From: Bacteroidaceae bacterium
GTDB lineage: Bacteria > Bacteroidota > Bacteroidia > Bacteroidales > Bacteroidaceae
Assembly: GCA_902362595.1 (NCBI GenBank)
Contig: CABIXF010000012.1
Location: 1-64,000 of the forward strand
Direction of reading: 5' to 3'
DNA length: 64,000 bases
Position numbers and translations under genes: made by a program. The first letter of the stretch is position 1. Every line of letters begins with the position of its first letter. Below are positions 18,002-26,592 of the stretch, piece after piece. The notes beneath the pieces were generated by a model that had not been told where the DNA came from, did not search any database, and saw only the letters and a program-made list of their open reading frames with translations.

Positions 18002-19057
18002 TTATTTATCCAGAATCAGCATGGCATCGCCGTAGGTACCGAAACGGTAGTCTTCTTTCAAAGCCACGTTGTAGGCCTCCATAATCAGTTCGTAACCTCC
18101 GTAGGCGCACACCAGCATCAGCATGGTAGAAAGCGGCATGTGGAAGTTGCTCACCATGGCATTGGCTACCGAGAAGTCATAGGGCGGGAAGATGAACTTG
18201 TTGGTCCAGCCTTCGTATTCTTTCAGGTGTCCATCCGTGCCTACAGCGGTTTCGATGGTACGCATGACCGTGGTTCCCACAGCACAAACCTTGTTGCCTC
18301 TGTCTTTCGCTTCGTTTACGATACGGCAGGCGTCTGCGTTGACAAACATCTGTTCGGAATCCATTTTATGCTTGGTCAGGTCTTCCACGTCGATGTCGCG
18401 GAAGTTACCCAGTCCGGCATGCATGGTGATGAACGCAAAGTCGATTCCCTTGATTTCCATGCGTTTCATCAGCTCCCGGCTGAAGTGCAGTCCGGCAGCC
18501 GGTACAGTCACGGCTCCTTCGTTTTTGGCGTAGATGGTCTGGAAACGTTCTTCATCTTCCGGTTCGGCCGGACGATGGATGAAAGGAGGCAATGGGGGTT
18601 CTCCCAAGGCATAAAGCGCTTTCTTGAATTCATCGTGAGGACCGTCGTACAAGAAACGGAGGGTACGTCCGCGTGAAGTGGTGTTGTCAATCACCTCGGC
18701 TACCATGGAATCATCGTCACCGAAATACAGCTTGTTGCCGATGCGGATTTTACGGGCCGGGTCTACCAGCACGTCCCAAAGGCGCAGTTCTTCATTCAGT
18801 TCGCGGAGCAGGAATACCTCGATGCGGGCTCCCGTCTTCTCTTTGTTTCCATACAAACGGGCGGGAAAGACTTTGGTATCATTAAAGATAAACACATCCT
18901 TGTCGTCGAAATAGTTCAGTATATCCTTGAAAATGACATGCTCAATTTCTCCGGTGGATTTGTGAACTACCATCAAGCGGGATTCATCTCTGTATTTGGC
19001 CGGGTAAAGTGCGATTTTGTCTTCCGGCAACTTGAATTTGAATTGTGACAGTTTCAT
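18002..19057 (-). CDS. queA: S-adenosylmethionine:tRNA ribosyltransferase-isomerase
   Basis: Adds the ribosyl part of SAM to 7-deazaguanine in tRNA, giving epoxyqueuosine at the wobble position. The 351-aa product has the family hallmarks [21 protein letters not shown] at the N-terminus, [11 protein letters not shown], the central [12 protein letters not shown] and the C-terminal [18 protein letters not shown]. The length is typical. It lies 17 bp downstream of truB and 11 bp upstream of folK in one operon. A tRNA-modifying gene beside truB is a common arrangement in this phylum. Confidence 0.96.
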   Translation of the reverse strand: MKLSQFKFKLPEDKIALYPAKYRDESRLMVVHKSTGEIEHVIFKDILNYFDDKDVFIFNDTKVFPARLYGNKEKTGARIEVFLLRELNEELRLWDVLVDPARKIRIGNKLYFGDDDSMVAEVIDNTTSRGRTLRFLYDGPHDEFKKALYALGEPPLPPFIHRPAEPEDEERFQTIYAKNEGAVTVPAAGLHFSRELMKRMEIKGIDFAFITMHAGLGNFRDIDVEDLTKHKMDSEQMFVNADACRIVNEAKDRGNKVCAVGTTVMRTIETAVGTDGHLKEYEGWTNKFIFPPYDFSVANAMVSNFHMPLSTMLMLVCAYGGYELIMEAYNVALKEDYRFGTYGDAMLILDK

Positions 19058-19074
19058 CTTCTTCCTTTCTTTCC

Positions 19075-19779
19075 TTAATCGTTTATAACTTCTATTTCTT
19101 GCTGGTCAAGCCAAGTCTCAAAATCTTCCACTTTCATGCAGTCTTCCAGTCTCACGTTCCCCACTCGCGTGCGGACCAGTCCTGTGAGATGTGCGCCGCT
19201 GTGCAAGGCTTCCCCGATGTCTCTGGCCAGTGCCCGGATATAGGTTCCTTTGCTGCACACTACCCGTATCTTAATTTCCGGCAGGTTGTATTCCAGCAAT
19301 TCGATTTCATCGATGACCAGTATCTTGGGCTTCAGTTCCACCTCGTCCCCGTTGCGGGCCATTTCGTAGGCGCGCTTCCCGTCTACCTTGCAGGCCGAGA
19401 AGGCAGGGGGAACCTGTTCGATGGTGCCTATGAATTTTTTCAATACATCTTCCACCATTTCCCGAGTGATGTGTTCGGTGGGATAAGTGGCGTCAATCTC
19501 CTTTTCCAGGTCGAACGACGGGGTGGTGGCTCCTAATTGGAGGGTGGCGATGTATTCCTTCGTGTGATATTGAAACTCCTCGATACGCTTGGTGGCTTTT
19601 CCGGTACAGATGATCATCACCCCGGTGGCCAGCGGATCGAGTGTGCCGGCATGTCCTACTTTTATTTTCTTTACTCCTAATTTGCGGCTGATGTGGTATC
19701 TTATCTTATTCACCACGGCAAAAGAGGTCCATCGCAGTGGCTTGTCAAAATATAATACTTCTCCTTCTTTGAAATTCAT
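19075..19779 (-). CDS. truB: tRNA pseudouridine-55 synthase
   Basis: Isomerises U55 in the T-loop of most tRNAs. The 234-aa protein carries the catalytic motif [14 protein letters not shown] with Asp48 as nucleophile. [16 protein letters not shown] lies near the N-terminus, and the later [18 protein letters not shown] motif is also diagnostic. The shorter length, compared with about 300 in E. coli, reflects a reduced C-terminal domain, which is normal in Bacteroidetes. Its start overlaps the uppP stop by one base. Confidence 0.96.
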   Translation of the reverse strand: MNFKEGEVLYFDKPLRWTSFAVVNKIRYHISRKLGVKKIKVGHAGTLDPLATGVMIICTGKATKRIEEFQYHTKEYIATLQLGATTPSFDLEKEIDATYPTEHITREMVEDVLKKFIGTIEQVPPAFSACKVDGKRAYEMARNGDEVELKPKILVIDEIELLEYNLPEIKIRVVCSKGTYIRALARDIGEALHSGAHLTGLVRTRVGNVRLEDCMKVEDFETWLDQQEIEVIND

Positions 19780-20636
19780 TAAGCCAATTCTAAATTATAT
19801 CCTAAAAAAGACATGATTAGTATGATGCTTCCTACAATGATACGGTACCAGCCAAAAGCTACAAATCCATATTTTGTCACAAAGCTGATGAAAAATTTGA
19901 TAGCCAGCAATGCTACGATGAAGGCTACGACATTACCCACAATTAAAGTTGTCAGATTCGTCGATATGATTTCTGTTCCTCCATCCATGAATAATTTGGC
20001 CATTTTATACACTGTAGCTGCAAACATGGTGGGCACAGCCAGAAAAAAAGAGAATTCTGCTGCTTTCTTTCGGGTAAGTTTTTGTGCCATACCTCCTACA
20101 ATTGTCGCCATGGAGCGTGATACTCCCGGTATCATAGAAATACATTGGAATAATCCTATAAAAAAGGCTCTTTTTTCTGTCAAAACAGTTTTTTCGCTTC
20201 CGTTGCCGAAAATTTTGTCACAGAATAGCATAAATATACCTCCTGCTATTAACATGACAGCTACTACAGTTACGCTTTCCAGCATCGCATCTATCATGTC
20301 ACTGAAGAGAAGTCCCAAAACAGCGGCAGGAATAAAAGCAACTAATAACTTCCAGTAAAAATCATATTTGTGAAGGAAACGCTTCACTGGAGTACAATTT
20401 TCTGGCATGGGCGTATGATTGAGACGGAAAAAGTTTTTCCAGTATAAACATACCACCGACAAGATTGCACCAAACTGGATAATAAATGTAAAAGCCTTGA
20501 CAAAATCCGTACTTTCTACCCCTAAAATGTGTTGGGTAATAATCATGTGTCCTGTAGATGATACCGGAAGAAATTCGGTAAGTCCTTCTACAATAGCAAT
20601 TACAATTGTCTGAAATAAGTTTAAATCTCCTTCCAT
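19779..20636 (-). CDS. uppP: Undecaprenyl-diphosphatase
   Basis: Dephosphorylates undecaprenyl pyrophosphate to recycle the lipid carrier for peptidoglycan. It is an integral inner-membrane protein of 285 aa (BacA family). The two active-site regions are clear: [17 protein letters not shown] near residue 18 and [14 protein letters not shown] in the middle. About eight transmembrane segments are visible. It overlaps the DUF3098 stop codon and the truB start by one base each. Overexpression of relatives gives bacitracin tolerance. Confidence 0.96.
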   Translation of the reverse strand: MEGDLNLFQTIVIAIVEGLTEFLPVSSTGHMIITQHILGVESTDFVKAFTFIIQFGAILSVVCLYWKNFFRLNHTPMPENCTPVKRFLHKYDFYWKLLVAFIPAAVLGLLFSDMIDAMLESVTVVAVMLIAGGIFMLFCDKIFGNGSEKTVLTEKRAFFIGLFQCISMIPGVSRSMATIVGGMAQKLTRKKAAEFSFFLAVPTMFAATVYKMAKLFMDGGTEIISTNLTTLIVGNVVAFIVALLAIKFFISFVTKYGFVAFGWYRIIVGSIILIMSFLGYNLELA

Positions 20637-20893
20637 TATAATTTTTCCTCTTCTTTTGTAGTTATTTCTTTATCTTTAGGTTTTCTCAGAATGCCATAAA
20701 TCATGAAAATAAATCCCAAAAAGCAAACAACGGGAGCTACTTTGATGCGGCGTACACTGAAAATATCTGGTTCAAAAGCTGTTTCAGTGGAGCCTGGTCC
20801 GCTCATTAACAGGAATCCGATGATAATGACTATCATACCTATGGCAAGCAGTATGAAGTTTGTTTTATCAAAAGCAAAACTTTTTTTGTCCAT
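20636..20893 (-). CDS. DUF3098 small membrane protein
   Basis: An 85-aa protein with two transmembrane helices ([20 protein letters not shown] and [18 protein letters not shown]) joined by a short loop that contains [15 protein letters not shown], the most conserved part of the family. The tail is charged. Its place between ftsX and uppP is widely kept in Bacteroidetes, which suggests a link to cell-envelope growth or division, but no function is established. Confidence 0.85.
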   Translation of the reverse strand: MDKKSFAFDKTNFILLAIGMIVIIIGFLLMSGPGSTETAFEPDIFSVRRIKVAPVVCFLGFIFMIYGILRKPKDKEITTKEEEKL

Positions 20894-20921
20894 AATGAAT
20901 TTTGTCTATTTAGTTTGAACA

Positions 20922-21791
20922 TTAAAGGCGATATAAATCTCCGGCTTTCATCTTCAAATATTTGTTGATGGAGATGTAGGCACATAAGGTGGCGATGAGG
21001 ATACCCGAGATAAAAACAGCACCCATTACGCAAAGCATAACTTCCGGAGTAATAAGTTCCAGTAGCCCCGGCTCATAATTGACGAGCATGTAGGACATAC
21101 TGATAAGCAGGGCATTGGCCATAGCCGCCGCAAGAATGCCTATCCATACATTTCTGACAATGAACGGTCGCCGGATGAATGACCAGCTTGCACCTACCAG
21201 TTTCATGGTGTGAATCAGAAAACGTTTGGAGTAAATGGTCAGTCGTATGGTATTGTTGATCAATGCAAATGAAATAAGGGTGAGCAAAGCAGCCAGCCCT
21301 AACAGGAACATGCTGATCTTACGTATGTTCTGGTTGATGGTGTCAATCAGGTCCTGCGGATAATTTACTTCAATGACTTTTTTATTATCCAGCAGTTTTT
21401 CCTGAATCCAGCTCAGACTGTCAGAATTGGCATATGCTGCATTGAGCTTGATTTCGATGGAAGCCGTAAACGGATTATAGCCTAAGAATTCAGCCGGATC
21501 TGTTCCCATGGCTTCTGTCTGTTCCTTCAGGGCCTGTGCTTTCGATATGTAGGTGGCCTGCTTCACAAAAGGTTCTTCTTCCAGCTGTTTTTGGAAGCGG
21601 ATGGCTTCTGCTTCTTTCATGTCGTCGTTGAGGAGAACGGAAAAGTTGATATTCTCACGTACGTATACAGAAAGATTATTGGCGGTCATAACAAAAAAGA
21701 CCACTATACCCAACAACAGCAGTACCAGCATCGTACTGATGCAGGAGGTAATGAATTGCATATCGAAAAGACTGCCCGACTTCTGACTCAT
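20922..21791 (-). CDS. ftsX: Cell division ABC transporter permease FtsX
   Basis: The membrane partner of FtsE, acting at the division site to activate peptidoglycan hydrolases. The 289-aa product has the FtsX layout. It starts with one transmembrane segment (ISTMLVLLLLGIVVFFVM), followed by an extracytoplasmic domain of about 110 residues containing VREN and EEPFVKQATYISKAQAL. Three further segments with the conserved TLISFALINNTIRLTIYSKR region come last. ftsE is not in the window, as is usual for Bacteroidetes, where the two are split. It is 28 bp upstream of the DUF3098 gene. Confidence 0.93.
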   Translation of the reverse strand: MSQKSGSLFDMQFITSCISTMLVLLLLGIVVFFVMTANNLSVYVRENINFSVLLNDDMKEAEAIRFQKQLEEEPFVKQATYISKAQALKEQTEAMGTDPAEFLGYNPFTASIEIKLNAAYANSDSLSWIQEKLLDNKKVIEVNYPQDLIDTINQNIRKISMFLLGLAALLTLISFALINNTIRLTIYSKRFLIHTMKLVGASWSFIRRPFIVRNVWIGILAAAMANALLISMSYMLVNYEPGLLELITPEVMLCVMGAVFISGILIATLCAYISINKYLKMKAGDLYRL

Positions 21792-21797
21792 AATTTC

Positions 21798-22694
21798 TTA
21801 TTTTTTTCTGAATACATAAATCATGGAACTGCTTCGGTCTTTCTTAGCCAGTGAAACAATCCATGCTTCCGTTCCGGCAATCAGGCCTTTTATGAACGGG
21901 AAAGCACTTTTCCGGTACTTCTCGCTCAGCATAGATACGTAGAAAGCATCAAAAGGCATCGGATGTCGTTCGCAAAGGATGAAATTGTGCTTGGCACCGA
22001 ATTGCTGCATGGCTGAAGGAGTGAAATGCCACAAATGACGAGGTACATCGTAGGCGGCCCACATTTCTTTGTACTTTTCTGCATCAAAGGAAGTAGGATT
22101 AGGTACAGCTATCACCAGAATGCCCCGGTCTTTCAGGATGCGGTTCAAGGTTTCCCATGTTTCGTTCAGATGCTCCAGATGTTCCATGACATGCCACAAA
22201 GTGATGACATCGAAAGAGTTGTCGGCATAGCTGTCCAGTATATCCGGTGAATCTACATCGAGGGAAAAATGTTCTTTGGCGAACTGACGGGCCTGAAGGC
22301 TTTTTTCGATGGCCGACACGCGCCATCCTTTTTCCTGCATGAAATGAGGAAAATACCCCGTTCCCGTACCGATATCCAGCAGGTAACCTCTGCTGAGACC
22401 TGAATGATGTTTAATCAGGCGGGCTTTACGGGAAAGCATAAAATGACGCACCCAATGATATACACGGTTCATCAATCCTTTGTGTGTATCACTGTGTGAA
22501 ATGTAATCCGGTGTTTCATAATAACGCCCGATTTCTGCTTCTACGGGAGCAGCCTGAGTGAACTGGAAGCCACAATGCTGGCAACGGCAGATGGCAAAAG
22601 ACTCACCGGAAGCATAGTGGTCCGTGCATGTCATTACCTCTTCAAAATGGCTTTCTCCACAGAGTGGACATTTATCTATCTTTAGTGTATTCAC
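21798..22694 (-). CDS. Class I SAM-dependent methyltransferase with N-terminal zinc ribbon
   Basis: A methyltransferase (about 298 aa) with an N-terminal CPLCG...CRCQHCG zinc-ribbon of about 45 residues, then a Rossmann-type domain. Motif I reads LLDIGTGTGYF, followed by FDVITLWHVMEHL and the strand GILVIAVPNP. Such proteins are often found in surface-polysaccharide or ubiquinone-like contexts (Methyltransf_23), but the substrate is not evident. No ATG is available before the zinc ribbon. A GTG at 22694 fits better than a TTG ten codons upstream, which lies in a promoter-like TTATTTTG. It is 6 bp upstream of ftsX and probably cotranscribed. Confidence 0.8.
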   Translation of the reverse strand: MNTLKIDKCPLCGESHFEEVMTCTDHYASGESFAICRCQHCGFQFTQAAPVEAEIGRYYETPDYISHSDTHKGLMNRVYHWVRHFMLSRKARLIKHHSGLSRGYLLDIGTGTGYFPHFMQEKGWRVSAIEKSLQARQFAKEHFSLDVDSPDILDSYADNSFDVITLWHVMEHLEHLNETWETLNRILKDRGILVIAVPNPTSFDAEKYKEMWAAYDVPRHLWHFTPSAMQQFGAKHNFILCERHPMPFDAFYVSMLSEKYRKSAFPFIKGLIAGTEAWIVSLAKKDRSSSMIYVFRKK

Positions 22695-22828
22695 TTCATT
22701 CCCTAATTTGCTGCAAAATAACAAATAAAAACCCTATAGAGCGATTTTCTTTAAAAGTTTTTAAGAGTATTGGCCGGCTTTACGTATGTTTTTTTGTATC
22801 TTAGCCCCAGTTTATGGATACTTGAAAA

Positions 22829-23035
22829 ATGAATATGGAGAAGAAAAGATTGACGCGGTCAAATAATCGTATGATAGGTGGGGTTTGTGCCGGGATAGCC
22901 GACTATTTTAACTGGGATATTACACTGGTGCGGATAGTTTACGTGCTAGCTACTTTTTTTACAGTTTTTTCCGGGGGAATTGTCTACCTGATTCTCTGGC
23001 TTATCATGCCGGAAGCAGGGAGGGAAAATGACTGA
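22829..23035 (+). CDS. PspC domain protein
   Basis: A 68-aa membrane protein made of little more than one PspC domain: RLTRSNNRMIGGVCAGIADYF, then DITLVRIVYVLATFF and a second hydrophobic helix ending LILWLIMPEA. PspC-domain proteins sense or respond to envelope stress in proteobacteria. In Bacteroidetes such small stand-alone copies are common and uncharacterised. It stands alone, followed by a bidirectional terminator shared with miaB. The start could be either of two Met codons two residues apart. Confidence 0.88.
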   Translation: MNMEKKRLTRSNNRMIGGVCAGIADYFNWDITLVRIVYVLATFFTVFSGGIVYLILWLIMPEAGREND

Positions 23036-23040
23036 GATGA

Positions 23041-23098
23041 AAAAACTCACGCATACAAAAGGATGGAATCATTCACATTTGTATACGTGAGTTTTTTG
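23041..23098. terminator. Bidirectional terminator between the PspC gene and miaB
   Basis: The 16-18 bp arms begin AAAACTCACGCATACAAA and end TTTGTATACGTGAGTTTT, flanked by A- and T-runs. This is the longest terminator stem in the window. Confidence 0.88.
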
Positions 23099-23121
23099 TT
23101 TTGAGGAGTTTCCTCTGAATA

Positions 23122-24495
23122 TTATTCAGTAACTTCTGTACCTTTCAGGGTTGCAGAACTGGATTCTGTGATTTTTACCTTTACAAAATCACCAATCCGG
23201 TGGCTACCGCGGTCGAATACCACTACTTTATTCTGTTCTGTGCGGCCGAACAACTGTTCTTTGGAGCGTTTGGACACACCTTCCACCAACACTTCGAAGG
23301 TTTTGCCCACGTCTTTTGCATTGCTTTCGGCCGAAAGCTGGTTTTGCAGTTCGATGAGTTCGTTCAGACGGCGGATTTTGATTTCTTCCGGCACGTCGTC
23401 GGGAAGATGCTTGGATGCGTAGGTGCCCGGACGTTCGGAATACTTGAACATGAAGGCCGAATCGTAGGCACATTCCCGCATCAGCGAGAGGGACATTTGA
23501 TGGTCTTCCTCCGTTTCGGAATGGAAGCCGGAGAAGATGTCGGTGCTGAGTCCGCAGTCGGGGATGATGCGACGGATGGCAGCCACTCTTTCCAGGTACC
23601 ATTCGCGGGTATATTTACGGTTCATCAGTTTCAGGATGCGTGAACTTCCACTCTGTACGGGCAAGTGGATGTGCTTGCACACGTTGGGTACTTCCGCAAT
23701 GACATGTAAGGTCTCGTCGCTCATGTCTTTCGGATGGGAAGTAGTGAAGCGTACGCGCATGTCGGGTACGGCCTCGGCCACGGTACGGAGCAGCATGGGG
23801 AAGGTCACCGTTTCTCCGTCTTTCTCAAAACGGTAGGAGTTGACGTTCTGTCCCAGCAGGGTGACTTCCTTGTAGCCTTTCCGCTGCAGGTCGCGCACCT
23901 CGTTCAGGATGCTTTCCACGTCGCGGCTGCGTTCACGTCCGCGGGTGTAAGGCACGATGCAGTAGTGGCAGAAGTTGTTGCATCCGCGCATGATAGACAC
24001 AAAGCCTGAGATGTGGTTGCCGCAGATACGCGAAGGAATGACGTCGCGGTAGGTCTCGGTGGTAGAAAGTTCCACGTTGATGGCCTTTTCTCCGGCTTCC
24101 ACGGCTCCGATGAGGTCGGGCAGTGTCAGATAGGCATCGGGTCCGGCTACCAGGTCGACGTGATGCTTTTCAATCAATTCGTTCTTTACTCGTTCGGCCA
24201 TGCATCCCAGTACACCCACAATCAGGTGTTTCCGTTTCTTGCGCAGGGAGTGGAAAAATTCCAGTCGGTTCAGGATTTTCTGTTCTGCATTGTCGCGGAT
24301 GGAGCAGGTGTTCATAAACACGGCATCCGCCTCTTCCAGGTTGTCACACGGGGTGTAGCCGGCCATTTGCATGATAGAGGCAATCACCTCACTGTCTGCC
24401 ACATTCATCTGGCATCCATAGGTTTCGATAAACAGTTTCTTGCTTTCGTTTTCAGTTGCAGATTTAAAGTCTGCTCCTGTGGTTTCTTTTGTCAT
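23122..24495 (-). CDS. miaB: tRNA-2-methylthio-N6-dimethylallyladenosine synthase
   Basis: A radical-SAM methylthiotransferase that modifies i6A37 of tRNAs reading U-initial codons. The 457-aa protein has the three expected parts. The UPF0004 domain carries Cys residues in YGCQMN, NTCSIRD and LGCMAER. The radical SAM core has the cluster motif CNNFCHYC. A C-terminal TRAM domain ends the protein. The length is normal. The gene has its own promoter and is transcribed toward the PspC gene's terminator. Confidence 0.97.
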   Translation of the reverse strand: MTKETTGADFKSATENESKKLFIETYGCQMNVADSEVIASIMQMAGYTPCDNLEEADAVFMNTCSIRDNAEQKILNRLEFFHSLRKKRKHLIVGVLGCMAERVKNELIEKHHVDLVAGPDAYLTLPDLIGAVEAGEKAINVELSTTETYRDVIPSRICGNHISGFVSIMRGCNNFCHYCIVPYTRGRERSRDVESILNEVRDLQRKGYKEVTLLGQNVNSYRFEKDGETVTFPMLLRTVAEAVPDMRVRFTTSHPKDMSDETLHVIAEVPNVCKHIHLPVQSGSSRILKLMNRKYTREWYLERVAAIRRIIPDCGLSTDIFSGFHSETEEDHQMSLSLMRECAYDSAFMFKYSERPGTYASKHLPDDVPEEIKIRRLNELIELQNQLSAESNAKDVGKTFEVLVEGVSKRSKEQLFGRTEQNKVVVFDRGSHRIGDFVKVKITESSSATLKGTEVTE

Positions 24496-24523
24496 ACGTT
24501 TTTGGAAATTAAAAATTTGCTTG

Positions 24524-24531
24524 CAAAGATA
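24524..24531 (-). promoter_or_regulatory. Promoter -7 box of miaB
   Basis: TATCTTTG on the minus strand, 28 bp upstream of the miaB start. Confidence 0.65.
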
Positions 24532-24584
24532 TCTGTTTCTTGGTTAACTTCCATGAAAAGGGTAGGATATATAGATTTTATTCG

Positions 24585-24592
24585 TATCTTTG
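24585..24592 (+). promoter_or_regulatory. Promoter -7 box of the 24617-24973 gene
   Basis: TATCTTTG, 24 bp upstream of the chosen start. It overlaps the alternative upstream start codon, which argues against that start. Confidence 0.65.
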
Positions 24593-24616
24593 AAGAAAAC
24601 CTTAACACTTGTATTT

Positions 24617-24973
24617 ATGGATGTGCTTCAGATTCTTATCTTTCTGGGATTTATATGCTTGGGATTTTATCAGACAATGCGGAAGAAGCAACCGAAGTCG
24701 GCTCGCCGCAAAGTGGTGAGAAAATTCGTTCCGGCAGATTTTTTTCCGATGGAAGAAGCAATTCCCGAAGAAGTGAGAATGGCTCCCCCGCCTGAAACTC
24801 GGAAAAAGAAGCGCTCTGTAAAGCAAGAAAAACAACCGGAGAAAGAACAAAAACAGGTTTCTTTGCAGACCGAGAAGCCGGAAGAAGACCGTTCGGAATA
24901 TGCTTTCCGTACGCCTTCGGATGCGCGGCGGGCTTTTATTTATTCTGAAATCTTCTGCCGGAAATACGACTGA
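24617..24973 (+). CDS. Small single-pass membrane protein, unknown function
   Basis: A 118-aa protein with one N-terminal transmembrane helix (VLQILIFLGFICLGFYQTM), then a very basic and acidic low-complexity cytoplasmic region rich in Lys, Glu, Pro and Arg (RKKKRSVKQEKQ and similar). It ends in a more conserved-looking tail, RTPSDARRAFIYSEIF. I recognise no domain. It is 49 bp upstream of the CoA-transferase gene on the same strand and probably shares its promoter. The ending resembles a peptide that could bind a partner protein, but this is speculation. Confidence 0.7.
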   Translation: MDVLQILIFLGFICLGFYQTMRKKQPKSARRKVVRKFVPADFFPMEEAIPEEVRMAPPPETRKKKRSVKQEKQPEKEQKQVSLQTEKPEEDRSEYAFRTPSDARRAFIYSEIFCRKYD

Positions 24974-25022
24974 GAGACAAACTTTTATACTTAAATACTA
25001 TAACATAAAAACACTTGATACT

Positions 25023-26519
25023 ATGAGCTTTAACTTTATTACGGCAGCCGAGGCTGCCAGCTACATCAAGGATGGGGATATTGTCGGATTGAGCGGCTTT
25101 ACCCCTGCAGGAAGTCCGAAAGCGGTGACCGCAGAGTTGGCAAAAATAGCAGAGGAAAAACACGCGAGGGGTGAAGCCTTTCAAATCGGTGTGATTACGG
25201 GAGCGTCTACAGGAGATTCCTGCGACGGGGCACTGACCCGGGCACACGCCATCAAGTTCCGTGCTCCTTATACCACAAACACAGATTTCCGTAAGGCGGT
25301 GAACAACGGTGAAATCAATTATACGGACATTCATTTGTCGCAGGTGGCACAGCGCCTGCGTTCTGGTTTCTTGGGGCATGTCAATGTGGCCATTATCGAA
25401 GCTTGTGAAATTACGGAAGACGGACGCATTTACCTGACTGCCGGTGTGGGCATTTCACCGACCATAGCCCGGCTGGCCGACAAAGTGATTGTGGAACTGA
25501 ATGCAGCTCATAGCAAGCGTTTGATTGGCATGCACGATTTGTATGAGATGGAACGTCCTCCTTATCGCCGGCCGATTCCGATTGTGCGTCCGAGCGACCG
25601 GATTGGTCTTCCGTATATTCAGGTAGATCCTTCCAAAGTTGTGGGTATTGTGGAAACGAATATGCCGGATGAGGCTCGTGGCTTCCATGAATCCGATCCC
25701 GTAACAGACAAGATAGGACAGAACGTAGCGGAGTTTTTGGCATCCGACATGCGCAAAGGCATTATTCCCTCCACTTTTCTTCCGTTGCAGTCAGGAGTAG
25801 GGAATATCGCTAATGCAGTGTTGAGTGCCTTGGGAAAAGACTCCAGCATTCCCCCGTTTGAGATGTATACGGAAGTGATACAGAATGCCGTAATCAAGCT
25901 CATTAAGGAGGGCCGTATCAAGTTTGGCAGCACTTGTTCGCTGAGCGTAACCAACGACTGTCTGCAGGATATTTACGATAACATGGACTTTTTCCGTCAC
26001 AAGCTGGTGTTGCGTCCTTCGGAAATTTCCAATTGTCCGGAAGTCATTCGGCGTATTGGAGTCATTTCCATGAATACAGCCATTGAGGCGGACATTTATG
26101 GCAATGTGAACTCTACTCATATCTGCGGTACCAAGATGATGAACGGCATCGGTGGTTCCGGCGACTTCACGCGTAGTGCCTACATCTCTATCTTCTCTTG
26201 TCCGTCGACGGCCAAGGGAGGCTGCATCAGCTCTATCGTACCGATGGTATCGCATCTTGACCACAGTGAACATTCGGTGAATGTGATTATTACCGAGCAG
26301 GGTATTGCCGACTTGCGTGGAAAGAGCCCGATGGAGCGTGCGGAGGCAGTGATTGAAAACTGTGCACATCCGGACTACAAGCAGCTGCTTTGGGATTATC
26401 TGAAAATCTCCACGAAAGGGCAGACTTGCCATAGTCTTTCTGCGGCATTGGGCATGCATCAGGTGTTCCTTGATAAAGGAGATATGCGCTTGACCGACTG
26501 GGCTGATTTTCAAAAATAA
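25023..26519 (+). CDS. Acetyl-CoA hydrolase/succinyl-CoA:acetate CoA-transferase family protein
   Basis: A class I CoA-transferase (498 aa) that likely moves CoA between succinyl-CoA and acetate, a step in acetate/propionate fermentation. Family features are GLSGFTPAGSPKAV at the N-terminus, the probable catalytic Glu in NTAIEADIYGNVNSTH, the glycine-rich GIGGSGDFTRSA and the late TEQGIADLRGKSP. The frame is open for 41 codons upstream, but that part overlaps the previous gene and is unrelated to the family, so the ATG at MSFNFITAAEA was chosen. The choice between hydrolase and transferase activity cannot be made from sequence alone. Confidence 0.92.
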   Translation: MSFNFITAAEAASYIKDGDIVGLSGFTPAGSPKAVTAELAKIAEEKHARGEAFQIGVITGASTGDSCDGALTRAHAIKFRAPYTTNTDFRKAVNNGEINYTDIHLSQVAQRLRSGFLGHVNVAIIEACEITEDGRIYLTAGVGISPTIARLADKVIVELNAAHSKRLIGMHDLYEMERPPYRRPIPIVRPSDRIGLPYIQVDPSKVVGIVETNMPDEARGFHESDPVTDKIGQNVAEFLASDMRKGIIPSTFLPLQSGVGNIANAVLSALGKDSSIPPFEMYTEVIQNAVIKLIKEGRIKFGSTCSLSVTNDCLQDIYDNMDFFRHKLVLRPSEISNCPEVIRRIGVISMNTAIEADIYGNVNSTHICGTKMMNGIGGSGDFTRSAYISIFSCPSTAKGGCISSIVPMVSHLDHSEHSVNVIITEQGIADLRGKSPMERAEAVIENCAHPDYKQLLWDYLKISTKGQTCHSLSAALGMHQVFLDKGDMRLTDWADFQK

Positions 26520-26545
26520 CAAACGTATCCCATAAATAATCACGA

Positions 26546-26586
26546 GCGGGGGATGAGAACTTTCTGAGAAGGTTTTCATCCCCTGA
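26546..26586. terminator. Hairpin between the CoA-transferase and ABC exporter genes
   Basis: Arms GGGGATGAGAAC and GTTTTCATCCCC flank a loop between two convergent genes. The T-run on either side is poor. Confidence 0.5.
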
Positions 26587-26592
26587 CTTGTT